In this document: one piece after another, positions 7,637-16,086 of the stretch
Layout: each line of letters opens with the position of its first letter
Position numbering within the stretch: position 1 is the stretch's first letter
NCBI RefSeq assembly: GCF_900112135.1
Contig: NZ_FOLC01000004.1
Coordinates: 1 to 64,000 of the forward strand
Reading direction: 5' to 3'
Source of the DNA: Collimonas sp. OK412
GTDB lineage: Bacteria > Pseudomonadota > Gammaproteobacteria > Burkholderiales > Burkholderiaceae_D
DNA: 64,000 nt
Program-made: the position numbers and the translations under genes
The notes under the pieces: generated by a model
Database searches by the model: none
What the model was told of the DNA's origin: nothing
What the model saw: the letters and a program-made list of their open reading frames with translations, nothing else

Positions 7637-8614
7637 TTAGTCTGCCGGCCGCAACGGAATGATGCTGGCAATGGTTGCCGGCGTCGAGCAAGGATCGTCG
7701 TCAAACGCGATATCGCCGTTGGGATCGGCGATGCCGCTGGCTTTCAGGTCGGCAAAGCCGAACAGGTTGCGGTCCATCAGGTGCGATGGCGCCACCGTCG
7801 ACAGCGAGGAGAAGATGTTTTCCACCCGGCCCGGGAATTTCTTTTCCCATTCGCGCAGCATGCCCTTGATCTGCTTGCGCTGCAGGTTTTCCTGGCTGCC
7901 GCACAGGTCGCAAGGGATGATGGGGAACTGCTTGACCTCGGCATAGCGGCTGAGGTCAGCTTCCTTGACGTAGGCCAGCGGCCGGATCACGATCTGCTTG
8001 CCGTCGTCCGATTGCAGCTTGGCCGGCATGCTCTTCAGCTTGCCGCCGAAGAACATGTTCAGGAAGAAGGTTTCCATGATGTCGTCGCGGTGGTGGCCGA
8101 GGGCGACCTTGGTCGCGCCCAGCTCGGTGGCGACCCGGTACAGGATGCCGCGCCGCAGGCGCGAGCACAGCGAGCAGGTGGTCTTGCCTTCCGGGATCAG
8201 GCGCTTGACGATGCTGTAGGTATCCTGGTTTTCGATATGGTAGGCGACTCCCAGCTTGTCCAGGTAGGCCGGCAGGATGTGGTCCGGGAAATTCGGCTGC
8301 TTCTGGTCCAGGTTGACCGCGACGATCTCGAAATTGATCGGCGCCCGTTCGCGCAAGGTCATCAGGATATCCAGCAGGGCGTAGCTGTCCTTGCCGCCGG
8401 ACAGGCAAACCATTACCTTGTCGCCGTCTTCGATCATGTTGAAATCGCCGATCGCCTGGCCGACCTGGCGGCACAGGCGCTTGTGCAGCTTATTGTTTTC
8501 GTGCGCGATTTTCTCCACGCTGCGGCTGCCGGGAGCGTTGGCTGCGGCGTCGGCCGGCGCCACGGCTGTGATTGGGTCTTGCATAAGGACTTCCTGCTTC
8601 AATAGGTCATTCAT
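7637..8614 (-). CDS. ttcA: tRNA 2-thiocytidine(32) synthetase TtcA
   Basis: 325 residues. It thiolates cytidine 32 in the anticodon loop of some tRNAs using ATP and an iron-sulfur cluster. The PP-loop is SGGKDS at 72-77. Cluster or sulfur cysteines are C147 and C150 (TTCSLC) and C235 and C238 (PCDLCGSQ). I took ATG at 8614; a second ATG at 8584 (MQDPITAV) has a better caggaag ribosome site and may be the true start. It lies 13 bases after folB on the same strand, so they are probably co-transcribed. Confidence 0.95.
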   Translation of the reverse strand: MNDLLKQEVLMQDPITAVAPADAAANAPGSRSVEKIAHENNKLHKRLCRQVGQAIGDFNMIEDGDKVMVCLSGGKDSYALLDILMTLRERAPINFEIVAVNLDQKQPNFPDHILPAYLDKLGVAYHIENQDTYSIVKRLIPEGKTTCSLCSRLRRGILYRVATELGATKVALGHHRDDIMETFFLNMFFGGKLKSMPAKLQSDDGKQIVIRPLAYVKEADLSRYAEVKQFPIIPCDLCGSQENLQRKQIKGMLREWEKKFPGRVENIFSSLSTVAPSHLMDRNLFGFADLKASGIADPNGDIAFDDDPCSTPATIASIIPLRPAD

Positions 8615-8627
8615 GATGATTCCGCGC

Positions 8628-9026
8628 TCAGGCTTTCGGTTTGATCCGGAATACCTCGACGCCGACCGAGTGGCAGTCGGAATAGGCATCGGGTTTTTCC
8701 GAGGAGACCCGCACTGCGCGCACTTTCGGATGCTGCAGCAAGGCGTTGGCGAGGTCGTCGCACAAGGTTTCCTGCAAATGGATATGGCCTTGCGCCATGC
8801 GCTTGGCCACGGTGTTGCGCATGAAATTGTAATCCAGCACCTCATCCATATGGTCTTTGCTGGGCGTCGACAGGGCCAGCGGAACAAACAGGTCGACGTT
8901 GATCAGCGCGCGCTGCTCGCCTTTTTTTTCAAATTCGTAGACGCCGATATTGATCTGCACTTCGTAGTCGCGCAGGAACAGGCGGCGGCAATCGCTAAGG
9001 TCGGGATGGATGAGTGCGGAGAGCAT
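8628..9026 (-). CDS. folB: dihydroneopterin aldolase
   Basis: 132 residues, normal for FolB. It cleaves dihydroneopterin to 6-hydroxymethyl-dihydropterin in folate synthesis. Signature segments are [27 protein letters not shown] near the N-terminus, DEVLDYN in the middle, and [15 protein letters not shown] with the usual glutamate, then VSSEKPDA. I chose ATG 9026 since the longer frame before it overlaps the upstream SDR gene and lacks family similarity. It is 7 bases after an SDR gene with pteridine-reductase features. Confidence 0.94.
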   Translation of the reverse strand: MLSALIHPDLSDCRRLFLRDYEVQINIGVYEFEKKGEQRALINVDLFVPLALSTPSKDHMDEVLDYNFMRNTVAKRMAQGHIHLQETLCDDLANALLQHPKVRAVRVSSEKPDAYSDCHSVGVEVFRIKPKA

Positions 9027-9033
9027 GGTGTTT

Positions 9034-9792
9034 TCAGTGAGGATGGGACTGCTGGTTGTGAGCCGCAGCGTGGTCCCGTGGGTGAGGATACAAATGTTGG
9101 CCGCCATCGACCAGCAGCGTGCTGCCGGTAATGGCGGAGGACGCGGCGACGAAACAGACGGTCGCCGCAATGTCTTCTAAAGTCGCCGGCGGCTTCGACG
9201 AGCCTCCGGTCGCCGCCAGCGAAGGCGCAATCGCGACCACCCGCAGCTGCGGCGCAAAAGCCTGCGCCAGCAAGGCAGTGGCGCTATGCAGCGCCGCCTT
9301 GGACAGCGTATACGACAGGAAATCGGGCCGCGGGTTGAACAGCTTCTGGTCCAGCAGGTTGATGACTACCGCCTGCGCGCCGCCGTTCTTGAGCGTCGCC
9401 GCATGCAGCGCTTGCGCCAGCAGCAGCGGTGCGGCCAGGTTGCCTTGCATGTGGCGCTCCAGGACCGCCGCGGAAAAACTGGCAGGACTGTCCTGTTCCA
9501 CGTGGCTGGCGTTGTTGACGATGCAGCGGACGCTGCCGAGTTCGGCCGCCACGCCTGGCAGCAGTGCACTGATCTCGGTTTCCTTGCTCAATTTGCAGCG
9601 GATCGTCATCGCCTGTGCTCCCAGCGCCTGGCAATCCAGCAGCAGCGCCGCCAGCGCCGCCGGCACGGCGTCATCCTGGTAATGCAGCGCCAGGTCCCAG
9701 CCCTGCTGCGCCAGCGCCAGCGCAACGGCGCGGCCGACCGGACTGGCGGCGTCGGTGACAAGGGCTACGGATCGGATCGGCGTGGTAAGCAT
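9034..9792 (-). CDS. short-chain dehydrogenase, pteridine-reductase (FolM/PTR1)-like
   Basis: 252 residues, Rossmann fold. It shows NNAS (about 94), and INLLDQK with an Asp where classical SDRs have Ser, then SYTLSK. The Asp-to-Tyr distance is 13 and Tyr-to-Lys is 4, the spacing of the Asp/Tyr/Lys set in PTR1-type pteridine reductases. It sits directly before folB, supporting dihydropterin reduction in folate or monapterin metabolism. The dinucleotide-binding motif is odd: VTDAASPVGRA has Asp where the first Gly of TGxxxGxG is expected. Activity is therefore inferred, not certain. Confidence 0.75.
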   Translation of the reverse strand: MLTTPIRSVALVTDAASPVGRAVALALAQQGWDLALHYQDDAVPAALAALLLDCQALGAQAMTIRCKLSKETEISALLPGVAAELGSVRCIVNNASHVEQDSPASFSAAVLERHMQGNLAAPLLLAQALHAATLKNGGAQAVVINLLDQKLFNPRPDFLSYTLSKAALHSATALLAQAFAPQLRVVAIAPSLAATGGSSKPPATLEDIAATVCFVAASSAITGSTLLVDGGQHLYPHPRDHAAAHNQQSHPH

Positions 9793-9920
9793 GGTTAACT
9801 AGTCATTATTGCTGGACAGGGTTCCTTGGGGCGGCATGGCCGGGTCTTATTTACCCTGTTTTGCACGGTTTCATCGGCGTTGCTTGCTTTCGCCTGGACG
9901 ATATCTTCTACAATAGCGCC

Positions 9921-11105
9921 ATGCAACTGCAATTACCCGAAGCTTCGGTCGAAGCACAGCGCGCATCGCGCCTGTTACACAATCTGATCGCCACTGAAAT
10001 CCGCCGGCAGCATGGCTGGATTTCATTCGCGCGTTATATGGAACTGCTGCTGTACGCGCCCGACCTTGGTTATTACAGCGGCGGCGCGGCAAAATTGGGC
10101 AAAGACGGTGATTTTACAACCGCGCCCGAGATTACGCCGCTTTTTGGCGCGACTTTGGCCCATTTGACAACAGAATTGCTGCTTTCTTCGCCAGCGCTGC
10201 AGCCCCGGATCCTGGAATTCGGCGCCGGCAGCGGCCAGCTGGCCCACGACATCCTGACCGAGCTGGCCGCCGGCAGCGATGGCGCCGATCCGTTGCAAGC
10301 GTATTACATCGTCGAATTATCGGCCGAATTGCGGGCGCGCCAGCAGCTGAAACTGCAGGCGTTTCCGCAAGTGCAATGGCTGGATCGTTTGCCCGAGGCG
10401 TTTTCCGGAGTGGTGATCGGCAACGAAGTGCTGGATGCGATGCCGGTCGAACTGGTGTTGCGCGGTGAGCAAGGCTGGCTGCAGCGCGGGGTTGGCCTGG
10501 CTGAAACCGGCGTCGACGGCGAGGATGGCCAATTTGTCTACATTGACCGTCCGGCCGGGCCGGCCCTGGTCGCGCAGATTCCCGATGCCGAGTCGCTGAC
10601 GGTCGGCCACCTGACCGAAGTGCATCCGGTGGCGATCGGATTCATGCATTCGCTGGGCAGCATGCTGAAGGCGGGGCAGGGCGGGGTCGCGCTATTTTTC
10701 GACTATGGTTTCCCGGCCGCGGAATATTATCTGCAGCAGCGCGACCAGGGTACATTGATGTGCCATTACCGGCACCACGCCCATCCCGATCCGTTTTACA
10801 TGCCGGGTTTGCAGGATGTCACGGCCCACGTCGATTTCACGGCGATGGCGGTGGCGGCTCTTGATAGCGGGCTGGATTTGCTGGGCTACAGCAGCCAGGC
10901 GGCTTTCTTGCTGGAAGCCGGCATCGGCAAGTTGCTGCTGCGCACATCGCCTGAGGATGCGTTGGCTTATCTGCCGCAAGCCAACGCCTTGCAAAAGCTG
11001 GTGTCGCCGGCCGAGATGGGCGAATTGTTCAAGGTCCTGGCGGTCGGCATCCACGCCGGATTGCCGGAACGTTTTGCTACCCATGACCGCAGCCACCGGC
11101 TATGA
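9921..11105 (+). CDS. class I SAM-dependent methyltransferase, MidA/NDUFAF7-like (DUF185)
   Basis: 394 residues. It carries the DUF185 signatures YMELLLYAPDLGYYSGG and GDFTTAPEITPLFGATLA, a SAM-binding LEFGAGSGQLAHDIL, then GVVIGNEVLDAMPVE and FFDYGFPAAEYY. Eukaryotic relatives methylate an arginine of complex I subunit NDUFS2; the bacterial substrate is unproven. I chose ATG 9921 over an upstream in-frame ATG at 9861 because similarity begins there. A tacaat element ends 7 bases before this ATG, so the mRNA may be nearly leaderless. It is divergent from the SDR gene. Confidence 0.88.
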   Translation: MQLQLPEASVEAQRASRLLHNLIATEIRRQHGWISFARYMELLLYAPDLGYYSGGAAKLGKDGDFTTAPEITPLFGATLAHLTTELLLSSPALQPRILEFGAGSGQLAHDILTELAAGSDGADPLQAYYIVELSAELRARQQLKLQAFPQVQWLDRLPEAFSGVVIGNEVLDAMPVELVLRGEQGWLQRGVGLAETGVDGEDGQFVYIDRPAGPALVAQIPDAESLTVGHLTEVHPVAIGFMHSLGSMLKAGQGGVALFFDYGFPAAEYYLQQRDQGTLMCHYRHHAHPDPFYMPGLQDVTAHVDFTAMAVAALDSGLDLLGYSSQAAFLLEAGIGKLLLRTSPEDALAYLPQANALQKLVSPAEMGELFKVLAVGIHAGLPERFATHDRSHRL

Positions 11106-11127
11106 CCATGCGACCTGAAAGCGCCGC

Positions 11128-11322
11128 ATGATCCGCTGGATGCTGGTGATCTTCATCGCCGTCATCGTGTTCTCCAGCGCCTTGCCCTGGCTGGAAAAGC
11201 TCGGGCTCGGCCGCTTGCCCGGCGACTTGCGGTTTACCCTGTTCGGCAAAAAATTTTCCTTACCGTTTGCCTCGACCATCCTGCTGTCGACGGTGTTGTT
11301 CCTGCTGGTGCGGCTGCTCTAG
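11128..11322 (+). CDS. DUF2905 small membrane protein
   Basis: 64 residues. Two hydrophobic segments (about 1-19 and 45-64) flank a loop with LGRLPGDLRF and KKFSLPFAST, the DUF2905 pattern. The function is unknown. It follows the methyltransferase gene by 22 bp and is probably co-transcribed. Its stop codon at 11320-11322 abuts the stop of the convergent arsC-like gene with no base between, so the two transcripts must overlap. Confidence 0.85.
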   Translation: MIRWMLVIFIAVIVFSSALPWLEKLGLGRLPGDLRFTLFGKKFSLPFASTILLSTVLFLLVRLL

Positions 11323-11679
11323 TCAGGTGTCCATCAATTCGTTGAATACGCCGGGCGGCCGCGCGATCACTGCGCGGTCCCGGTAAGTCACGACTGGCCG
11401 CTGCAACAGTTTCGGATGGGCGGCGAGCGCTTGCAGCAGTGTGGCGTCGTCGGCCTGGGCCAGGTTGAGCGCCGCATATTCGGCTTCGTTGTCGCGCACC
11501 ATGGCGCTGACCGGGCCGCCCAGCTGCTTGTGCAGGGTTTTCAGCTGCGCCAGGGTCAGTGGCGTTTTCTGGTAATCGACGACTTCCAGCTTGAGCTGGT
11601 GCTCATTGCTGTATTGCTCGGCGAGGGCCAAGGCTTCGCGCGATTTCGAGCAGCGCGGGTTGTGATAGATCTTGATCAT
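11323..11679 (-). CDS. arsC: ArsC-family reductase (thioredoxin-fold arsenate reductase type)
   Basis: 118 residues. The N-terminal IYHNPRCSKSR has the catalytic Cys10 with following Ser and Arg, and RPVVTYRDRAVIARPP lies near the C-terminus, as in glutaredoxin-dependent ArsC and its YffB/Spx relatives. A role in arsenate reduction is from the family. Its ATG overlaps the kefC stop (ATGA at 11676-11679) with a caggag site, so it is translationally coupled to the K+ efflux genes. There is no arsenite pump or ArsR next to it, so arsenic resistance is not assured. Confidence 0.85.
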   Translation of the reverse strand: MIKIYHNPRCSKSREALALAEQYSNEHQLKLEVVDYQKTPLTLAQLKTLHKQLGGPVSAMVRDNEAEYAALNLAQADDATLLQALAAHPKLLQRPVVTYRDRAVIARPPGVFNELMDT

Positions 11680-13520
11680 GTCGGCTCCTGTGTGGTTTCA
11701 TCCAGCGGCAGTACTTCATCGTCCCAGCCGCTGGCGGGCATGTCTTCGCGCAAGATGCGGTCGTGCGCAAACATTTCTTCCAGTTCCTCGCGCGCTTTCT
11801 TGGCGATCGAGACGATTTCCTGCTGGTTTTTCTGGTGCGGGTACATATCGTGCAGGGTTTGCAGGTTGTGGGCGCGGAATTTCATCGCCGCCTGGCGCGC
11901 CCGGTAGGCGCCGAAACCCATCGTGCGCAGCGCCTGCCGTCCGAGCTGCAGGGCCGATTCGAAAGTCTCGCGCTCGATGACGGTCACGCCCAGGTCCATC
12001 AAGTCGAAATAGTGCGAAACGTTGCGCGCCCGCGCGATGATCGGCAGGTCGGGAAATACATGGCGCACCGCCGCCACCAGCTTCAGGCTGCCTTCGATGT
12101 CGTCCAGCGCCACCACCAGCAGCCGCGCCTTGGCGATGCCGGCGGCGTGCATCAGGTCCATGCGGGTGGCGTCGCCATAGAATACCTTGAAGCCGAATTT
12201 GCGCAGCAGGTCAATCTGGTCAGGATCGTGGTCGAGCACGGTCAGGCCGATCTTGTTGGCATGCAGCAGACGGCCGATGATCTGGCCGAAGCGGCCGAAG
12301 CCGGCGATGATCACCGGGTTTTCATTGTCGTCGATTTCGTCGTCGGGACGCTTCATCGCGTTCAGGAAATACGGTGCGATGAGTTTGTCATAGGCCACCA
12401 GCAGCAGCGGCGTGGTCACCATCGACAGCGCCACCACCACCACCAGGATCGACGAAGTTTCCTGGGAAAACACGCGGGCGGTGGCGGCGGCGCCGAACAC
12501 CACGAAAGCGAATTCGCCGCCTTGCGACAGCAGCGCCGCAAACAGGAACTGCTGGGCGCGGGCGATCTGGAACGCCTTGCTGAGCAGGTACAGGACCGCC
12601 AGCTTGATCGCCAGGAAACCGGCCACCAGGCCCAGGATCAGCCAGGGCTGGCTGAGCAGCAGGCCGAAATCGACCGACATGCCGACAGCGATGAAGAACA
12701 GTCCCAGCAGCAAGCCCTTGAACGGCTCCAGGTCGGTTTCCAGCGCATGGCGGTATTCGGAATCGGCCAGCAGCACGCCGGCCAGGAAGCTGCCCAGCGC
12801 CATCGACATGCCGACCGATTCCATCAGCAGGCCAATCGCTATCACCAGCAGCAGCGCAAAGGCCGTGAATATTTCACGCAGTCCGGTGCGGGCAATCATG
12901 CGCATCAAGGGCCGCACCAGGTAACGGCCGCCGACGATCAGCGTAGCGATCACCGCCACCACCTTGAGGCCGCCAATCCATCCTTCGCCGCTGCCGTGAG
13001 CGGCGGCGACGCCGAGCAGCGGCACGATGGCAATCATGGGAATGGCGGCGATGTCCTGGAACAGCAGGATGGCAAAGCCGGCGCGGCCGGCAGGTGTGCT
13101 GTTGATCTTGCGTTCGTTGATGGTAGCCAGAGCGATCGCGGTGGACGACAGCGACATGCCGAGCGCGGCGATCAGCGCGGTTTTCCAGTCGACCCCGGCG
13201 GCTACGGCGGCGCCGAACAGCGCCAGCGAAACCGTCACCACCTGGGCCGCGCCCCAGCCGAAAATCGAACGCCGCAGCGACCATAGCCGCTTGGGTTCGA
13301 GTTCCAGGCCGATCATGAACAGCAGCAGCACCACGCCGAATTCAGAGAAATGCAGGATGTCTTCGACATTGTCGATCAGGCGCAGGCCCCAGGGACCGAT
13401 CGCCATGCCGGCCAGCAGGTAGCCCAGCACCGCGCCCAGGCCCAGGCGCTTGGCGATCGGCACGGCGGCGACTGCCGCCGCCAGGTAGATCAAGCCGTTG
13501 AATAAGAGATTCTGTTCCAT
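11676..13520 (-). CDS. kefC: glutathione-regulated-type potassium efflux antiporter (KefB/KefC)
   Basis: 614 residues. The N-terminal monovalent cation/proton antiporter-2 domain has about 12 membrane segments, including FGVVLLLFMIGLELEP, GMSLSSTAIAL and GLFFIAVGMSVDF. A cytoplasmic RCK/TrkA-N domain starts at VIIAGFGRFGQIIGRLL (about 405) and contains GDATRMDLM. It exports K+ in exchange for protons, lowering internal pH during electrophile stress. I chose ATG 13520 (MEQNLLFNG); the longer frame runs into kefF. The gap from kefF is 5 bp and it overlaps arsC by 4. Confidence 0.92.
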   Translation of the reverse strand: MEQNLLFNGLIYLAAAVAAVPIAKRLGLGAVLGYLLAGMAIGPWGLRLIDNVEDILHFSEFGVVLLLFMIGLELEPKRLWSLRRSIFGWGAAQVVTVSLALFGAAVAAGVDWKTALIAALGMSLSSTAIALATINERKINSTPAGRAGFAILLFQDIAAIPMIAIVPLLGVAAAHGSGEGWIGGLKVVAVIATLIVGGRYLVRPLMRMIARTGLREIFTAFALLLVIAIGLLMESVGMSMALGSFLAGVLLADSEYRHALETDLEPFKGLLLGLFFIAVGMSVDFGLLLSQPWLILGLVAGFLAIKLAVLYLLSKAFQIARAQQFLFAALLSQGGEFAFVVFGAAATARVFSQETSSILVVVVALSMVTTPLLLVAYDKLIAPYFLNAMKRPDDEIDDNENPVIIAGFGRFGQIIGRLLHANKIGLTVLDHDPDQIDLLRKFGFKVFYGDATRMDLMHAAGIAKARLLVVALDDIEGSLKLVAAVRHVFPDLPIIARARNVSHYFDLMDLGVTVIERETFESALQLGRQALRTMGFGAYRARQAAMKFRAHNLQTLHDMYPHQKNQQEIVSIAKKAREELEEMFAHDRILREDMPASGWDDEVLPLDETTQEPT

Positions 13521-13525
13521 GGTGT

Positions 13526-14113
13526 TTAGCTGCCTGTAAGCGGTATCGATGGATCGGTTGCCAGCAATTCCGGCCAGTTCGGGTAGTTCGCAAGCCGTTT
13601 CCGGTAGGTCTCGATGTGCGCGGCCAGGGTTTGCTGGTTGATCTGGTGCGCGCCGAACAGCAGGTGCGGCGGCAGCCAGCGCATGCCGCACAGCTGCGCG
13701 GTCTGCTGGTACGGAGGCAGGAATGCCGAGAACGGGAACAGGTTATGGCCTTCCGCCTGGTAAGAGCGCACCGAGCCGCCGGTGGTGGCAACCAGCCAGA
13801 AATCCTTGCCGTGCAAGGCGTCGCCGCCCGGGCCATAGGCCCAGCCGGGGGTGAGGACAGAATCGACCCACTGTTTCAGCAGCGCCGGCATGCTGTACCA
13901 CTGGACCGGATGCTGGAACACGATGAGGTCGGCTTGTTTCAGCAGCGCTTGCTCGCGCCGCACCGGGATATGGAAATCGGGATACAGCTCGTACAGGTCG
14001 TGTACCTGTACGTTGGGCACTTTGGCGGCAACCTGCGCCAGGCGGCGGTTGACGCGCGAGTGGTGCGGCGTCGGATGCGCATACAGGATCAGGATTTGCG
14101 GTGGCTTGGTCAT
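13526..14113 (-). CDS. kefF: KefF/KefG-type NAD(P)H oxidoreductase, ancillary subunit of Kef efflux
   Basis: 195 residues, flavodoxin-like fold. It shows ILILYAHPTPHHSRVN at the start, DLIVFQHPVQWYSMPALLKQW in the middle, WAYGPGG, and WLVATTGGS. These ancillary flavoproteins bind the Kef channel, are needed for its full activity, and can reduce quinones. The gene lies immediately upstream of kefC, the standard kefFC arrangement. Start ATG 14113 (MTKPPQILIL) fits the family; upstream in-frame codons have no similarity. Confidence 0.9.
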   Translation of the reverse strand: MTKPPQILILYAHPTPHHSRVNRRLAQVAAKVPNVQVHDLYELYPDFHIPVRREQALLKQADLIVFQHPVQWYSMPALLKQWVDSVLTPGWAYGPGGDALHGKDFWLVATTGGSVRSYQAEGHNLFPFSAFLPPYQQTAQLCGMRWLPPHLLFGAHQINQQTLAAHIETYRKRLANYPNWPELLATDPSIPLTGS

Positions 14114-14323
14114 GGCGGGCAGGGTGCGTTTCGGACGAAATGGTAAAAATGGGTAACTGGGGATGAACTGATATGGAAAACAATGTTCACACAAGATATC
14201 AAGTCTATACTTTGGCACTACATAAATGGTCCTCGTCCGCGGTCAGGGCATTCTTTTTGCTTACAGCGGACATGCTAGCAGCACTTCCCCCAATTTTTTT
14301 ATTTCTGATAATTTCTGACATAT

Positions 14324-15397
14324 ATGTCCGACTCTCAATCTAAAGATTCCGTCCCCCCGGTTCCCGATGCGGTTCCAGCCGCGGCTCCTGCAACGGCCGC
14401 CGAGGCCAAGCCTGCTGCAGCTCCAGAACCCGTTGCCGCCGAGCCGGCCAAAGCCGAACCGCACGCTGAAGCCAAGCCTGCCGCGGCCAATGCCCCGCCC
14501 AAGGCAGCCGATCCGGTCAATGACTACAGCGCGCCATGGCCGCAAACCTGGAAGCTGATCGCCGCGCGCTTCCGCGCGCTGTCCGACAAGGCCGGCCGCC
14601 GTATGATGCAGCGGACCCTGAAGATCGGCATTTCAGCGCGGATATTTCATCCGGAAGAGGGTGCCAAAGGCTTGCGCGGACGCACCTTGCAATACTTGGA
14701 GGAGTCGATTGCGCAATGGGTCATGTCGCGCAATGTGCTGGTGTTCATGATTCCTACCGTCAACACCAATGGCTTGGTCCATCCAAGCTCAATCCGGCTG
14801 CGCGACTATGCCAAGCACCTGGACGGCCTGGTGCTGCAGGGCGGCGCCGACGTCTCGCCGCAGAGTTACGCGCAAGCCGCTACCCGGCCGGAATGGGGCG
14901 GCGACCGCGTGCGCGACATGTACGAACTGGAACTGCTGCACGAGTTTATCGAAGCCGGCAAACCGGTGCTGGGGATATGCCGCGGCTGCCAGCTGATCAA
15001 TGTGGCCTTTGGCGGCACCTTGTACCAGGACATCGCTACCGATGTCCCGACCTCGATCAAGCACGTGAACGACGAATACGACCGCCTGCACCATGCGATC
15101 CAGTTTCCTCATGGTTCCTCGCTGGCAACGTTGTTCAACAGCCAAGGCAGCGAGCAGAACGAATGGGTGGTCAACTCCATCCATCACCAGGCGGTACGCG
15201 ACCTGGGGCGCGACCTGACGGTGGAGGCGATCTCGGGCAGCGACAATATTGTCGAGGCGATACGTTACCGCAAGGCAGCCTTTGTCATGGGTTTGCAATG
15301 GCATCCGGAATTCCACCGCGCCGGCGGTCCGCAATTGCTCGATTGCACGCCGATACTCGATGGCTTTCTAAGAGCTGCACGCGAGACGCGTTTCTGA
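14324..15397 (+). CDS. gamma-glutamyl-gamma-aminobutyrate hydrolase family protein (peptidase C26)
   Basis: 357 residues. The class I glutamine-amidotransferase-like fold carries a nucleophilic Cys219 in GICRGCQ, plus HHQAV and QWHPEFH for the catalytic His and Glu. PuuD of this family hydrolyses gamma-Glu-GABA in putrescine breakdown. The first 65 residues are unusual: almost only Ala, Pro, Glu and Lys, of low complexity, ahead of the enzyme domain that begins near LKIGISARIF (about 98). No other puu genes are nearby, so the substrate is uncertain. No Shine-Dalgarno is clear. Downstream, only a weak hairpin (aagcg/cgctt, near 15425) might end transcription. Confidence 0.85.
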   Translation: MSDSQSKDSVPPVPDAVPAAAPATAAEAKPAAAPEPVAAEPAKAEPHAEAKPAAANAPPKAADPVNDYSAPWPQTWKLIAARFRALSDKAGRRMMQRTLKIGISARIFHPEEGAKGLRGRTLQYLEESIAQWVMSRNVLVFMIPTVNTNGLVHPSSIRLRDYAKHLDGLVLQGGADVSPQSYAQAATRPEWGGDRVRDMYELELLHEFIEAGKPVLGICRGCQLINVAFGGTLYQDIATDVPTSIKHVNDEYDRLHHAIQFPHGSSLATLFNSQGSEQNEWVVNSIHHQAVRDLGRDLTVEAISGSDNIVEAIRYRKAAFVMGLQWHPEFHRAGGPQLLDCTPILDGFLRAARETRF

Positions 15398-15524
15398 TAT
15401 TATCTCGCCCCTTGGCCGGTGAAGCGTTTTTTGCGCTTTTTCCCGATTCCGGCCAGGCCCGGCAGCAGTCCGACGGTGAAACTGAAAAAACTAAGAAATA
15501 TTTAGAAGAAATCGGTTTCCATGG

Positions 15525-15553
15525 TTGACACTCTAGGGGTGCTTTACTATAAT
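15525..15553 (+). promoter_or_regulatory. consensus sigma70 promoter of the tRNA-tuf unit
   Basis: TTGACA at 15525-15530 and TATAAT at 15548-15553 match the sigma70 consensus perfectly with a 17-base spacer. Transcription should begin near 15560, just before tRNA-Tyr. Such a strong promoter fits stable RNA and tuf expression. Confidence 0.93.
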
Positions 15554-15567
15554 CTGGGGTTCCCTGC

Positions 15568-15653
15568 GGAGAGGTGGCCGAGTGGTTAATGGCAGCAGAC
15601 TGTAAATCTGCCCTCTTACGAGTACGCTGGTTCGAATCCAGCCCTCTCCACCA
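15568..15653 (+). tRNA. tRNA-Tyr (GTA)
   Basis: 86 bases with a long variable arm (class II). The acceptor arm ggagagg (15568-15574) pairs with cctctcc (15643-15649). The anticodon loop contains gta, the T-arm is ggttcgaatcc, and CCA is encoded at 15651-15653. It is the first of three tRNAs ahead of tuf. Confidence 0.97.
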
Positions 15654-15711
15654 TTTAGGGAAGTAGCAACAGGTACAAAATTGTAGCGGTGAAGTGAAAA
15701 TTCGGTAATTT

Positions 15712-15785
15712 GCGGGTGTAGCTCAATGGTAGAGCTGAAGCCTTCCAAGCTTATGACGAGGGTTCGATTCCCTTCACCCGCTCCA
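15712..15785 (+). tRNA. tRNA-Gly (TCC)
   Basis: 74 bases. The acceptor arm gcgggtg (15712-15718) pairs with cacccgc (15775-15781). The D-arm is gctcaatggtagagc, the anticodon is tcc in cttccaa, the T-loop is ttcgatt, and CCA is encoded at 15783-15785. Confidence 0.97.
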
Positions 15786-15847
15786 GTAGTTTTTTGCAGG
15801 AACATTAAGTTGGGCGTGTTGTAGTTAAGAAGCACGCGTACAGCATA

Positions 15848-15922
<75 letters not shown>

Positions 15923-16086
15923 GAATTGGTTTGTTGCTGGTGTCCGCATAGGGCACGGCAAGCGCAGTAAAAGCTGGATATCAAATTTTTGATTCGCAAG
16001 TTTCTGATTCGATGTCTGTCGAATTCAATCTGTAAGACGGTCGGGCGCGGGCCTGGACATTCTCATCAAATCTTTAGGAGTCTAAG

